DNA of 20,768 bases, from NCBI GenBank assembly GCA_000375685.1, contig AQVQ01000017.1, forward strand, positions 1 to 20,768. The letters are read 5' to 3'. The stretch is from a crenarchaeote SCGC AAA261-N23 (GTDB taxonomy: Archaea > Thermoproteota > Thermoprotei > Gearchaeales > Gearchaeaceae). How positions within the stretch are numbered: the first letter of the stretch is position 1; each line of letters begins with the position of its first letter. Below, in pieces: positions 7,691 to 14,104 of the stretch. The notes below the pieces were generated by a model that searched no databases, was not told the DNA's origin, and saw nothing but the letters and a program-made list of their open reading frames with translations. The position numbers and the translations under genes are program-made.

Positions 7691-8623
7691 ATGAGCGTCA
7701 ATGATGAGAAAACCTACGTGGAGGAACACGAATTTAATTATTTAAACATGATCGATAATGCTGTAAGAAAGAGATTAATCTATATTGTGGAAAGGTTTGC
7801 TTTAAGATTTAATATTTACGACTATTGGAAGAATTCTTTTCATACTGAAACAAAAAGACTGACAGATCTTGGTATCGGGGCTGAAAGAATTTTCTGGAAG
7901 GTTATTTCAGAGGAATTTAGTGATTGGCACCCCGTTCCAATATATATAGGTTCGAACTTGTTCTTTGAAACAGAAGATGCATATGTTAACATTGATATTA
8001 AAACAGCTTATATTGATAACGTAAGAGATCTTGGTGGGCTTGTAGAGGTAGGCGATGCGCAAACCAGTTATCCTATGATGAAGAAATACGGTTCAAAAGA
8101 GAGGTTTCAGCCAAAGATAAAGACTTATTATGAAATTAAGGAGAATAACAAGATCGTTAGGAAGTATGCTCTTACGTATTTTATTCAGATAATTTATGAA
8201 AAGCCTGAGATCATTATTCAAAACAGTCTCGATCGCGGACCGATTGGGATAGTTCTCGTTTCTATGCCTAATGGACTATTGTATGATGTGTATGGCGATA
8301 ATATAGTAGGTCATCCAAAAAGTTATCGAACAAAAGAAGGTAAGCGAGAGCGGCCATCAAATTATAGATTTTATTATAATAAATGTCCGTGTTACAAATT
8401 ATTAAATAATAAAAATTATCCTTGTAATTTCCGATTCCGTTTATATTTTAATACTAAATATAACGGATACAAAAGAATAACAAACTTGAGCGACAAAGAT
8501 GGCCAAGAAATTATAGTTACACCAGAATTTATATTAGCGTTTAGAAGTGAAGACTGTTATATCTATAGAAATTTGTATGGTTGTGTTGATTGTGAAAATA
8601 CTTGCTATTTGGTATATTTCTGA
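7691..8623 (+). CDS. Probable type II restriction endonuclease (PD-(D/E)XK-like)
   Basis: No sequence-specific match is recognised with certainty. The call rests on context (directly upstream of, and co-oriented with, a DNA amino-methyltransferase) and on a plausible nuclease core. Numbered from ATG 7691 (310 residues), Glu65 sits in a helix (GIGAER), followed by a predicted beta-hairpin VNIDIKTA with Asp102-x-Lys104, then LVEVGDAQTSY (Glu119, Gln124). This fits the E...D-x-K layout of PD-(D/E)XK type II enzymes. The C-terminal third is unusually Cys-rich (Cys232, 234, 245, 289, 298, 301, 305), suggesting a metal-stabilised domain. Start chosen by the GGTGA site; four extra residues are possible from TTG 7679. 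A SuaI-like (GGCC) function in Sulfolobus is one possibility but is only a guess. Confidence 0.65.
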   Translation: MSVNDEKTYVEEHEFNYLNMIDNAVRKRLIYIVERFALRFNIYDYWKNSFHTETKRLTDLGIGAERIFWKVISEEFSDWHPVPIYIGSNLFFETEDAYVNIDIKTAYIDNVRDLGGLVEVGDAQTSYPMMKKYGSKERFQPKIKTYYEIKENNKIVRKYALTYFIQIIYEKPEIIIQNSLDRGPIGIVLVSMPNGLLYDVYGDNIVGHPKSYRTKEGKRERPSNYRFYYNKCPCYKLLNNKNYPCNFRFRLYFNTKYNGYKRITNLSDKDGQEIIVTPEFILAFRSEDCYIYRNLYGCVDCENTCYLVYF

Positions 8624-8671
8624 AATAAAAACATGGGTCATACGCCGAAAGCTTTAATGAAATCTTTTGGA

Positions 8672-8693
8672 TTTTTATAATATTTTTATAATA
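8672..8693 (+). promoter_or_regulatory. Duplicated TATA-like element before the methyltransferase
   Basis: Two perfect head-to-tail copies of the 11-mer TTTTTATAATA occupy 8672-8682 and 8683-8693. Each looks like an archaeal TATA box. They lie about 32-53 bases before the GTG at 8725, inside the 101-base gap after the REase, so the methyltransferase can be transcribed independently of it. Confidence 0.5.
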
Positions 8694-8724
8694 TTAATAG
8701 GAGAACCCTCTAAATCTAACACAT

Positions 8725-10332
8725 GTGAGGCTGATGTCATCGTTAATAGAGTTCCTGAGAGAATGGAAAACATTTAATGGTTCGTGGGTACCCAAAGTTA
8801 TTGTTGGGGATGTGAGAAAGATAGTTAACCAGCTTCCTGATAATTTTATAGATTGTGTCATAACATCCCCTCCTTATTGGAAGCAGAGAGATTATAGTCA
8901 TCCTGATCAGATCGGTCAGGAGAGCACTCCTGAAGAATATGTCTACGAGATAGTTAAAGTATTTTATGCTCTTAGACCGAAATTAAAGAAAACATCTGTG
9001 GTCTTTCTGAATGTAGGATATAAATATCTTGATGAAGAGTTGATTCTGATTCCTGAGACCATCGCTATAGAACTACAAAAAAATGGGTATATGCTGAAGA
9101 ACAAAATAATATGGCATAAGCCTAATGCGATGCCTACACCAGCTAGAAACAGGCTAAATAATATATATGAGCCGGTTTTAGTATTTACTAAAAGAGAAGC
9201 AAAAGAATTCTATTATTTTAATCTAGATGAGGTTTCTGAAAAACCGAAGACCTTAGCAGAGTATAGCAATATGCTTAGTCTTAGACCCGAAGATTATCTT
9301 GGAGCGAGAGTAATAGACTCTCTACGTAATCGTGAAACACGCGAAGGGGTTGTAATAGGTGTGAGATATTCTAGTAAAAAGATTCATGAAATACTTGTGA
9401 GATTTAGTGAGGATGGATTAGATTGGATCCCATTGGGCGAACCTCTTAAAGATTATCCGGAGGAAGTAAAATTTCAATGTCCAATATGCGGATCAGTTCT
9501 TATATATTGGGACATAATTTTATCTCTTGCCAATGCAGAAAAACTTTTATGCCCTTACTGTGGTAGATTACTTGGCAAAACTTCAGAGACCTTTCCAAAA
9601 CCATTGACCAAGGAGAACTCCAGCTCTATTCAATCAAACGTGATAGAATTAATAGTTGATGATGTTGAGATCAAAAGGTATATTACTAAGACTCCTAAAT
9701 CTAGTAAGTATCTAAATATTCAACAAACATTTGCGTCTTCACCTGCTGGTAGACTCGCTATCTCTGGAGAATACATAACTATAAAGCGTAGATGGAAAGT
9801 TCCTCAACCGTTAATAGCTGAATATCTAATTTTTTGGAGAAGGATCAATGATATTCCTATTAATACTATAGATGAAAAACTTGGATATAAAGATACTGCA
9901 GGACATTGGTTTAGAAAAGATTTTGGTGAATGGGGGAAAGGGGGGTCAATTCCTAGACCTTCAGATTGGTATAAACTTAAAGAAATTCTTAAATTTAACA
10001 ATATCTTTGATCAAATAGTAACTGAGATTATTGCCGAGCTACAGACAGTAAAACCGAGTGAAAAAGGGAAGAATCCTGGGGATGTCTGGAGTATATATCT
10101 TGAGCAATATCAAGGAGCACATTTCGCTGTATTCCCACAAGAGCTTGTAGAAAAAGCAATGAAGATAGGATGTCCGCCAGGGGGGATAGTCTTAGATCCC
10201 TTTGCAGGAAGTGGAACAGTAGGAAAAGTTGCATTAAGATTAAAGAGAAAAGCTTTATTAATAGAACTAATAGAAGATTACGTGAAGCTTATAAAAAAAA
10301 GATGTGACAGGATTGAGGTTTTTAAAATTTAA
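8725..10332 (+). CDS. DNA amino-methyltransferase (beta class, N4-cytosine or N6-adenine)
   Basis: Modification partner of the upstream nuclease, transferring a methyl group from SAM to an exocyclic amino group in DNA. The 535 residues show catalytic motif IV first, CVITSPPYW (SPPY at 48-51), and the SAM-binding motif I near the C terminus, DPFAGSGTVGKVALR (491-505). This order is that of beta-class enzymes; SPPY is common in N4-cytosine methylases. The central target-recognition region is long and contains a zinc-ribbon pattern CPIC (252-255) and CPYC (276-279), then a segment RRINDIPINTIDEKLG...HWFR that resembles DNA-binding regions of other such methylases. Start uncertain: GTG 8725, or ATG 8734, which has TGAGG just upstream but closely spaced. 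Intact. Confidence 0.85.
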   Translation: MRLMSSLIEFLREWKTFNGSWVPKVIVGDVRKIVNQLPDNFIDCVITSPPYWKQRDYSHPDQIGQESTPEEYVYEIVKVFYALRPKLKKTSVVFLNVGYKYLDEELILIPETIAIELQKNGYMLKNKIIWHKPNAMPTPARNRLNNIYEPVLVFTKREAKEFYYFNLDEVSEKPKTLAEYSNMLSLRPEDYLGARVIDSLRNRETREGVVIGVRYSSKKIHEILVRFSEDGLDWIPLGEPLKDYPEEVKFQCPICGSVLIYWDIILSLANAEKLLCPYCGRLLGKTSETFPKPLTKENSSSIQSNVIELIVDDVEIKRYITKTPKSSKYLNIQQTFASSPAGRLAISGEYITIKRRWKVPQPLIAEYLIFWRRINDIPINTIDEKLGYKDTAGHWFRKDFGEWGKGGSIPRPSDWYKLKEILKFNNIFDQIVTEIIAELQTVKPSEKGKNPGDVWSIYLEQYQGAHFAVFPQELVEKAMKIGCPPGGIVLDPFAGSGTVGKVALRLKRKALLIELIEDYVKLIKKRCDRIEVFKI

Positions 10333-10365
10333 TCATTTTATTTAAGAAATTATTTCCTTATCAAC

Positions 10366-10563
10366 TTATTTCTTACGTGAGCTTTTATTACGAACACCTA
10401 ATTTCATTATAAAATTTTTTTTCTTGCCTGTAGGGTCTATTTGATATCTAAATCTTCTGCCACATCTAGGACATTCATAGAAATAGACATTCCACCAACT
10501 ATACTTCCAAGTCTTAATGGGCCTATATTCTCCCTCATAGTCACAGTATGGACATTTAATCAT
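10366..10563 (-). CDS. Small zinc-ribbon protein
   Basis: A 65-residue basic protein beginning MIKCPYCDYEGEY, with a second knuckle ECPRCGRRFRY, so four cysteines in a CxxC-x(22)-CxxC zinc-ribbon layout, followed by a Lys/Arg-rich tail. Such short ribbons usually bind nucleic acid or act as transcription cofactors; the exact role is unknown. The start ATG 10563 is preferred over GTG 10572 because GGTGA (10573-10569) lies exactly five bases before it, overlapping the GTG. It is the last of three small minus-strand genes and overlaps the 24-codon ORF by eight bases. It converges on the methyltransferase with only 33 bases between stops, so an RM-linked role (for example control of expression) is possible but unproven. 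Confidence 0.7.
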   Translation of the reverse strand: MIKCPYCDYEGEYRPIKTWKYSWWNVYFYECPRCGRRFRYQIDPTGKKKNFIMKLGVRNKSSRKK

Positions 10564-10630
10564 TTTTCTCACCTTTATTCTCTAGTCTCTTAATAAACTC
10601 TAACAAAGACCTAGGCTTTTCTTCTTTCAT
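10556..10630 (-). CDS. 24-residue micro-ORF between two small genes
   Basis: An ATG at 10630 opens a 24-codon frame, MKEEKPRSLLEFIKRLENKG ending EKND, with a TAA at 10558-10556 that overlaps the zinc-ribbon start (ATGATTAA). The ATG lies three bases after the TAG of the upstream 78-codon frame. The composition (charged, amphipathic helix LLEFIKRLEN) is protein-like. Exact packing between two frames on the same strand argues for real translation or coupling; being so short, it could also be only a leader that carries the GGTGA site. Function unknown. Confidence 0.4.
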   Translation of the reverse strand: MKEEKPRSLLEFIKRLENKGEKND

Positions 10631-10633
10631 CTT

Positions 10634-10861
10634 CTACGAGAGGTTTACCAAAGGATTTATTAACAATATGTTTATACGATACTCTAATTCTGTAAGTCTC
10701 ACATTATAAGATTTAACAACTCTTCTAATCTTTCTTTTAATTATTCTAAGTGGCGTTCTTACCATAACATAGTTCTTAACTGCTTTTTTAAACAATTTCA
10801 AAGCCAATTCTCTGCCATAATTACTCATAAAAATAATACCCGTCGGATGGTATTCAATCAT
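10634..10861 (-). CDS. Small basic hypothetical protein
   Basis: From ATG 10861 the frame encodes about 75 residues; TTG 10870 would add three. The protein is rich in Lys and Arg in its middle (LKLFKKAVKNYVMVRTPLR, then IKRKIRRVVKSY) and has a hydrophobic C-terminal end (YRINILLINPLVNLS). I do not recognise a family. The high positive charge suggests nucleic-acid binding, which is inference. Support for its being real: a good TATA box about 34 bases upstream, a palindrome next to it, and tight linkage to two further small frames on the same strand. Confidence 0.45.
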   Translation of the reverse strand: MIEYHPTGIIFMSNYGRELALKLFKKAVKNYVMVRTPLRIIKRKIRRVVKSYNVRLTELEYRINILLINPLVNLS

Positions 10862-10891
10862 AGTACTCAATTTACTAAATCATATTCAAGC

Positions 10892-10901
10892 TTAAAAATT
10901 T
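10892..10901 (-). promoter_or_regulatory. TATA box of the small-gene operon
   Basis: On the minus strand the sequence TTAAATTTTTAAGC includes a TATA-like core at 10892-10901, about 34 bases before ATG 10861. Transcription would start near 10869, giving an almost leaderless mRNA as is common in Sulfolobales. Confidence 0.45.
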
Positions 10902-10905
10902 AACA

Positions 10906-10923
10906 CTGCATGGCATGATGCAG
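10906..10923. promoter_or_regulatory. Palindrome CTGCAT-N6-ATGCAG beside the TATA box
   Basis: A perfect 6-base inverted repeat with a 6-base spacer that itself contains CATG. It lies directly upstream of the TATA box of the minus-strand small-gene operon, the usual place for an activator or autoregulator site in archaea. The spacing fits binding by a dimeric protein on one DNA face. No regulator is assigned. Confidence 0.35.
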
Positions 10924-10972
10924 AATAAAGATCTGTAAGTAAAACAAACGGCTAAGAATTTTTTTATTAGCA

Positions 10973-11122
10973 CTAGATATTTGATTGATTAAAGACAACA
11001 TGCTTTAGATAGTCCTCATCAGCCTCACTTCTGAGATCCTCAAACCTGGTCTCTGAGACATAGAGTTCTCCAAATCTGTTCTTTATAAGTTTAGATACAT
11101 CTCGCGGTACAACCTCGAGCAA
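10973..11122 (-). CDS. Short hypothetical ORF or gene remnant, 49 codons
   Basis: Minus-strand frame from TTG 11122 to TAG 10975-10973, reading LLEVVPRDVSKLIKNRFGEL then YVSETRFEDLRSEADEDYLK. The composition is that of a normal soluble protein, and a TAG lies only two codons before the TTG. No ATG, no clear ribosome site and no recognised family, so it may be the 3' end of a lost gene. It is too short and start-poor to be certain. Confidence 0.3.
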   Translation of the reverse strand: MLEVVPRDVSKLIKNRFGELYVSETRFEDLRSEADEDYLKHVVFNQSNI

Positions 11123-11132
11123 TACTCTCTAA

Positions 11133-11858
11133 CATATTTTATCTAATAGATTCCAATTTGATAAAAAACTTGAAAGAGAAGAAAAAAGACTATATGCATT
11201 GAATCAAGACATAATTAAAATCTTAGATAATGTAGATAGAAATAAGAACATACTAATTGTTGAAAATACTGTCGAAAAAGCCAAACAAATTTACAATTCC
11301 ATTCACAATATATTCTCAAGTCCTATTTACTTCACTTCTAGTAAGAGTACTAATAAAGGAAAATTAACGATTATAAAGTACTTAGGTATCCTAATTGGAT
11401 TCTCAGGAATAATATTAGTATCAACTATAGGTAAGATAAGCTTAATATCTACGATACCAGGATTGCTTGGTGGATTCGTTTGGGGACTTTTCAATACTCT
11501 TTATAAAAAATTTAATTTTAAAGAAAATCAAGTTTCTATCACCGCTCTTCAATCAGCTTTAGGTACACCAATAATATTATTGTTTGCCCTTCTCCCTGGG
11601 CATAACTTTAAGGTGGTTCCTAATTTAGAATTTTTATTATCAGTTCTATATCAAGGTGCTTTAGGATCTGGGATAGCTTACTTAATATGGTTTAAGTTAC
11701 TAGATAAATGTAAAGCTACACTAATTAGTTCGTTTTCAATGGGAGTACCAGCAGTAGCATTAACCGTTTCTTGGATCTTACTAAATGAACAATTAACGTT
11801 AAATCAACTATTTGGTATATCCTTAGTGTTCTTAGGAATACTCTTAGTTCTGATTTAA
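11133..11858 (+). pseudogene. In-frame chimera: Cas3-like helicase fragment joined to EamA transporter C-terminal half
   Basis: One frame of 241 codons runs from after TAA 11130 to TAA 11856-11858, with no ATG near its beginning (TTG 11199 possible). Its first 70 or so codons are hydrophilic; NILIVENTVEKAKQIYNSI resembles the Cas3 helicase stretch that precedes the second helicase domain (pattern: vLvvvNTvkkAqelY). From about base 11355 it becomes a membrane protein: YLGILIGFSGIILVSTIG, a second helix with GLLGGFVWGLFNTLYKK, then three more, ending VSWILLNEQLTLNQLFGISL plus a last hydrophobic turn. This is the second EamA repeat of a drug/metabolite transporter, which normally has ten helices; here about five remain. 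The join near codon 73 looks like a recombination scar. EamA part sure, Cas3 part tentative. Confidence 0.6.
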
Positions 11859-12381
11859 CTATTAATGTGGAATTAAGTCGGAATTTCCTAACTACCCATT
11901 TCAGAGAGATTTCCTTCTGACTTCACTTTAATAAGTTCAATCAGTTAGACTAGTATTACTGTATGAAATAGGTTAAAAGTCGTTCTACCTCGAACAGTAT
12001 TTTTTTACGAGTTAGCATTTTTACGTCTTTTTCCTTCTCTTAAACATCTTCTTAACATTATTCAACTCTTGATAACGACTATTCACAGCCTTGAAAACCT
12101 CTTGGTAGCGGGATTTTGCCCAGTTTATTTTCTTTTCTCTTCTAAACTTGGTAAGTCTGGCATCAATTATTGCAACATTGATGAAGCAATGAATTACAGA
12201 AGAATCGATAGTAATAATTACTCATCATATTTAATGTTGTATTATAATCTTAAAGTCTTATTGATATGCTGAGCAAAAATTTTCTTTTAGTAATAAATGC
12301 AAATAATAATTTTTAAATTTTTAATGAATATTATCTTTTCAGAGCATAAATTAATAATTCTTAAACTATTCAATTTTCGTT
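11859..12381. other. Gene-poor stretch before hemH, with a minus-strand remnant
   Basis: The 523 bases hold no intact gene. At 11876-11933 there is an imperfect inverted repeat (AAGTCGGAA ... TTCTGACTT). On the minus strand a frame without a good start, open from about 12218 to a TAA at 12023-12021, contains a strongly basic, protein-like stretch (NWAKSRYQEVFKAVNSRYQE and KKMFKRRKKT) that could be the end of a transposase or plasmid protein; I cannot name it. The 60 bases before hemH are AT-rich and hold its promoter. The rest shows nothing. Confidence 0.4.
12345..12355 (+). promoter_or_regulatory. Likely TATA box of hemH
   Basis: ATAAATTAATA centred near 12350 is about 32 bases before ATG 12382, which would give a leader of only a few bases. 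No Shine-Dalgarno sequence precedes the ATG, in line with near-leaderless translation. A second candidate (TTCTTAAACT near 12364) is too close to the start. Confidence 0.4.
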
Positions 12382-13281
12382 ATGAAAGCTGTTTTGCTAA
12401 TGGCATATGGAGCACCACGCAATCTTAACGAGGTTGAAGAGTATTTTACGCATATTAGGGGAGGCAGAAAGCCTACAAAGGAAGAAGTTGATGAACTTAT
12501 TAGCAGATATAAAGCTATAGGAAAATCTCCGTTGATTGAGATAACTGAAGCGCAAGCTAAAAAGTTACAGGCTAAAATCAAATCTTTAGGAAGCGAAACT
12601 GTAGTTTTTTATGCAATGAAGCATTCTGAACCTTTTATAGAAAAAGTTGTTGATACAATAGTTGAGAAAGGATTTAAAGAGTTGCTTTGTATTGTTTTAG
12701 CTCCGCATTATTCCATTGAAAGCGTTGAAACTTACTTTAATTTCGTTAGGAGAAAAATTTCTGAAAAAGGATCTCAAATTCAAGTCAAATTTGTCAAAAG
12801 TTGGCACAATAACGAGTGTTTTATAGAAGCATGGGTTTCAAGGATTCGAGAAGCAGAAAAAAAGATTGGAAAAGATTATTGGTTATTATTTTCTGCACAT
12901 AGCTTACCAGAGAGAATTCTTAAAATGAATGATCCATATGTAGATCAGCTCTTAGAAACATGTAGATTGATAGCAAACAAAATAGGAAAAAAAGAATGGA
13001 GTTTCACATTTCAAAGTGCAGGGATGACAAGAGAAAAATGGTTAGGGCCTGATATTATTCAACATTTAGAAGAACTTTATGAAAAGAATATAAGAAAAGT
13101 TCTTGTAGCACCAATAGGATTTGTAACTGACAATCTTGAGATACTTTACGATTTAGACATTGAGTGTAAAAATTGGGCAAAAAACAAAGGTATTGTTCTT
13201 GAAAGATGCGAAATGTTGAATGATTCAGATTTATTAGTAAATTGTTTGGTAGATATAGTAAAAAGCTATGGTTTTCTTTAA
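12382..13281 (+). CDS. hemH: Ferrochelatase, coproporphyrin type (HemH/CpfC)
   Basis: Inserts ferrous iron into a porphyrin. The 299-residue protein shows the catalytic FSAHSLPER (His173) and APIGFVTDNLEILYDLDIEC (Glu253), plus MAYGAP at the N terminus with Tyr9, followed by YFTHIRGGRKPT, SPLIEITEAQA and LAPHYS. As I recall the Bacillus subtilis coproporphyrin ferrochelatase, the N-terminal stretch (MAYG-P, Y-THIR-GRKP, SPL-QITE-QA) matches it closely, including the Tyr that binds the metal there; protoporphyrin ferrochelatases are longer and differ here. Hence iron is probably inserted into coproporphyrin III, the oxidised HemE product. Neither the coproporphyrinogen oxidase nor the coproheme decarboxylase is in the window. 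Its stop overlaps the alaX stop on the other strand. Confidence 0.93.
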   Translation: MKAVLLMAYGAPRNLNEVEEYFTHIRGGRKPTKEEVDELISRYKAIGKSPLIEITEAQAKKLQAKIKSLGSETVVFYAMKHSEPFIEKVVDTIVEKGFKELLCIVLAPHYSIESVETYFNFVRRKISEKGSQIQVKFVKSWHNNECFIEAWVSRIREAEKKIGKDYWLLFSAHSLPERILKMNDPYVDQLLETCRLIANKIGKKEWSFTFQSAGMTREKWLGPDIIQHLEELYEKNIRKVLVAPIGFVTDNLEILYDLDIECKNWAKNKGIVLERCEMLNDSDLLVNCLVDIVKSYGFL

Positions 13282-13988
13282 GGTTTAACGGTATAGTAAA
13301 TTCTTCTGTTTGTTTTCCCTTTATTCTCTAACTTAAGAATTTCAATTTGGCCTATTTCACTTAACCTTGATACATGTGGACCCCCGTCAAATTGCTTATC
13401 TATTCCTTCTATCTCGACGACTCTAAGTTCTTCGACTTCAGGGGGTTGAGCCTCAGCTAACTTTACTAAACCAGGTTCTTTCATTGCTTCAGATCTTTTT
13501 ACAAAATATATCTTCACGTTGCTATCATTCTTGATCAATTCATTAGCTTTTGCAACAAGAGAAGTAATTAAATCTCTATCAAATTTTTCAACGCTGAAGT
13601 CTATCCTAGATTTATCAACTTGCAATTGGTTACCTGTTATTAAGGCATTAAGTTCCCTATAGAATACGGCGCTTAAAAGGTGTGCTGCAGTATGCATCCT
13701 CATCAACCTATATCTTCTTTCCCAGTTGATTTTTCCAACAACTTCATCACCTGGGCTTAATCCCTCTCGATCTAAAACATGAATTATCTCATCGTTCGAT
13801 TTAATAACATCTACAACATTAAAAGTTTCATTTCCTCGGATTATCAACCCAGTATCATGTTCTACACCTCCGCTTGTTGGATAGAATGCAGTTTCGCTCA
13901 GTATAACGCTCTTGTCCTTGGTTTCTAATACTTTTGATTTGAACTCTTTCAAATAGCTGTCAAATAAGTAAAGAGCTTTTGTTCTCAT
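13278..13988 (-). CDS. alaX: Alanyl-tRNA editing protein AlaX (AlaX-M type)
   Basis: Free-standing editing enzyme that hydrolyses mischarged tRNA(Ala), chiefly seryl- (and glycyl-) tRNA(Ala). The 236-residue protein has the AlaRS second-additional-domain fold: FYPTSGGVEHDTG (35-47) with the GG motif typical of AlaX-M, the zinc motif HTAAH (His99, His103) and DGGPHVSRLSEIG (201-213). The usual CGGxH Cys is replaced by Asp201, with His205 kept; Asp at this place also occurs in other AlaX proteins, so activity is likely kept. ATG 13988 has no Shine-Dalgarno; TATA-like CTTTTTATAATAATAG lies 40-55 bases upstream. The gene converges with hemH, the two stops sharing TTAA. Confidence 0.92.
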   Translation of the reverse strand: MRTKALYLFDSYLKEFKSKVLETKDKSVILSETAFYPTSGGVEHDTGLIIRGNETFNVVDVIKSNDEIIHVLDREGLSPGDEVVGKINWERRYRLMRMHTAAHLLSAVFYRELNALITGNQLQVDKSRIDFSVEKFDRDLITSLVAKANELIKNDSNVKIYFVKRSEAMKEPGLVKLAEAQPPEVEELRVVEIEGIDKQFDGGPHVSRLSEIGQIEILKLENKGKTNRRIYYTVKP

Positions 13989-14104
13989 ATCTTCTTAAAA
14001 TGTTGTTCTGAATATAAATAAAATCTATTATTATAAAAAGACTTTAATTCATGCATATCGAATTCAAAACTTTTCTTTATAATTTTTAGCTATATTGTAG
14101 AGGA

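Noticed and set aside
8641..8690. Short ATG frame between the nuclease and methyltransferase
   Set aside because: Only about 15 codons, no ribosome site, and it overlaps the TATA-like duplication.
12069..12272. Plus-strand frame of 67 codons
   Set aside because: Unlike any protein; the opposite strand reads as a more plausible basic protein tail.
12325..12339. TGAATATTATCTTTT, repeated at 19613-19627
   Set aside because: A 15-base match between two AT-rich gene-flanking stretches in a 20-kb window can occur by chance, and no extension of the match was seen.
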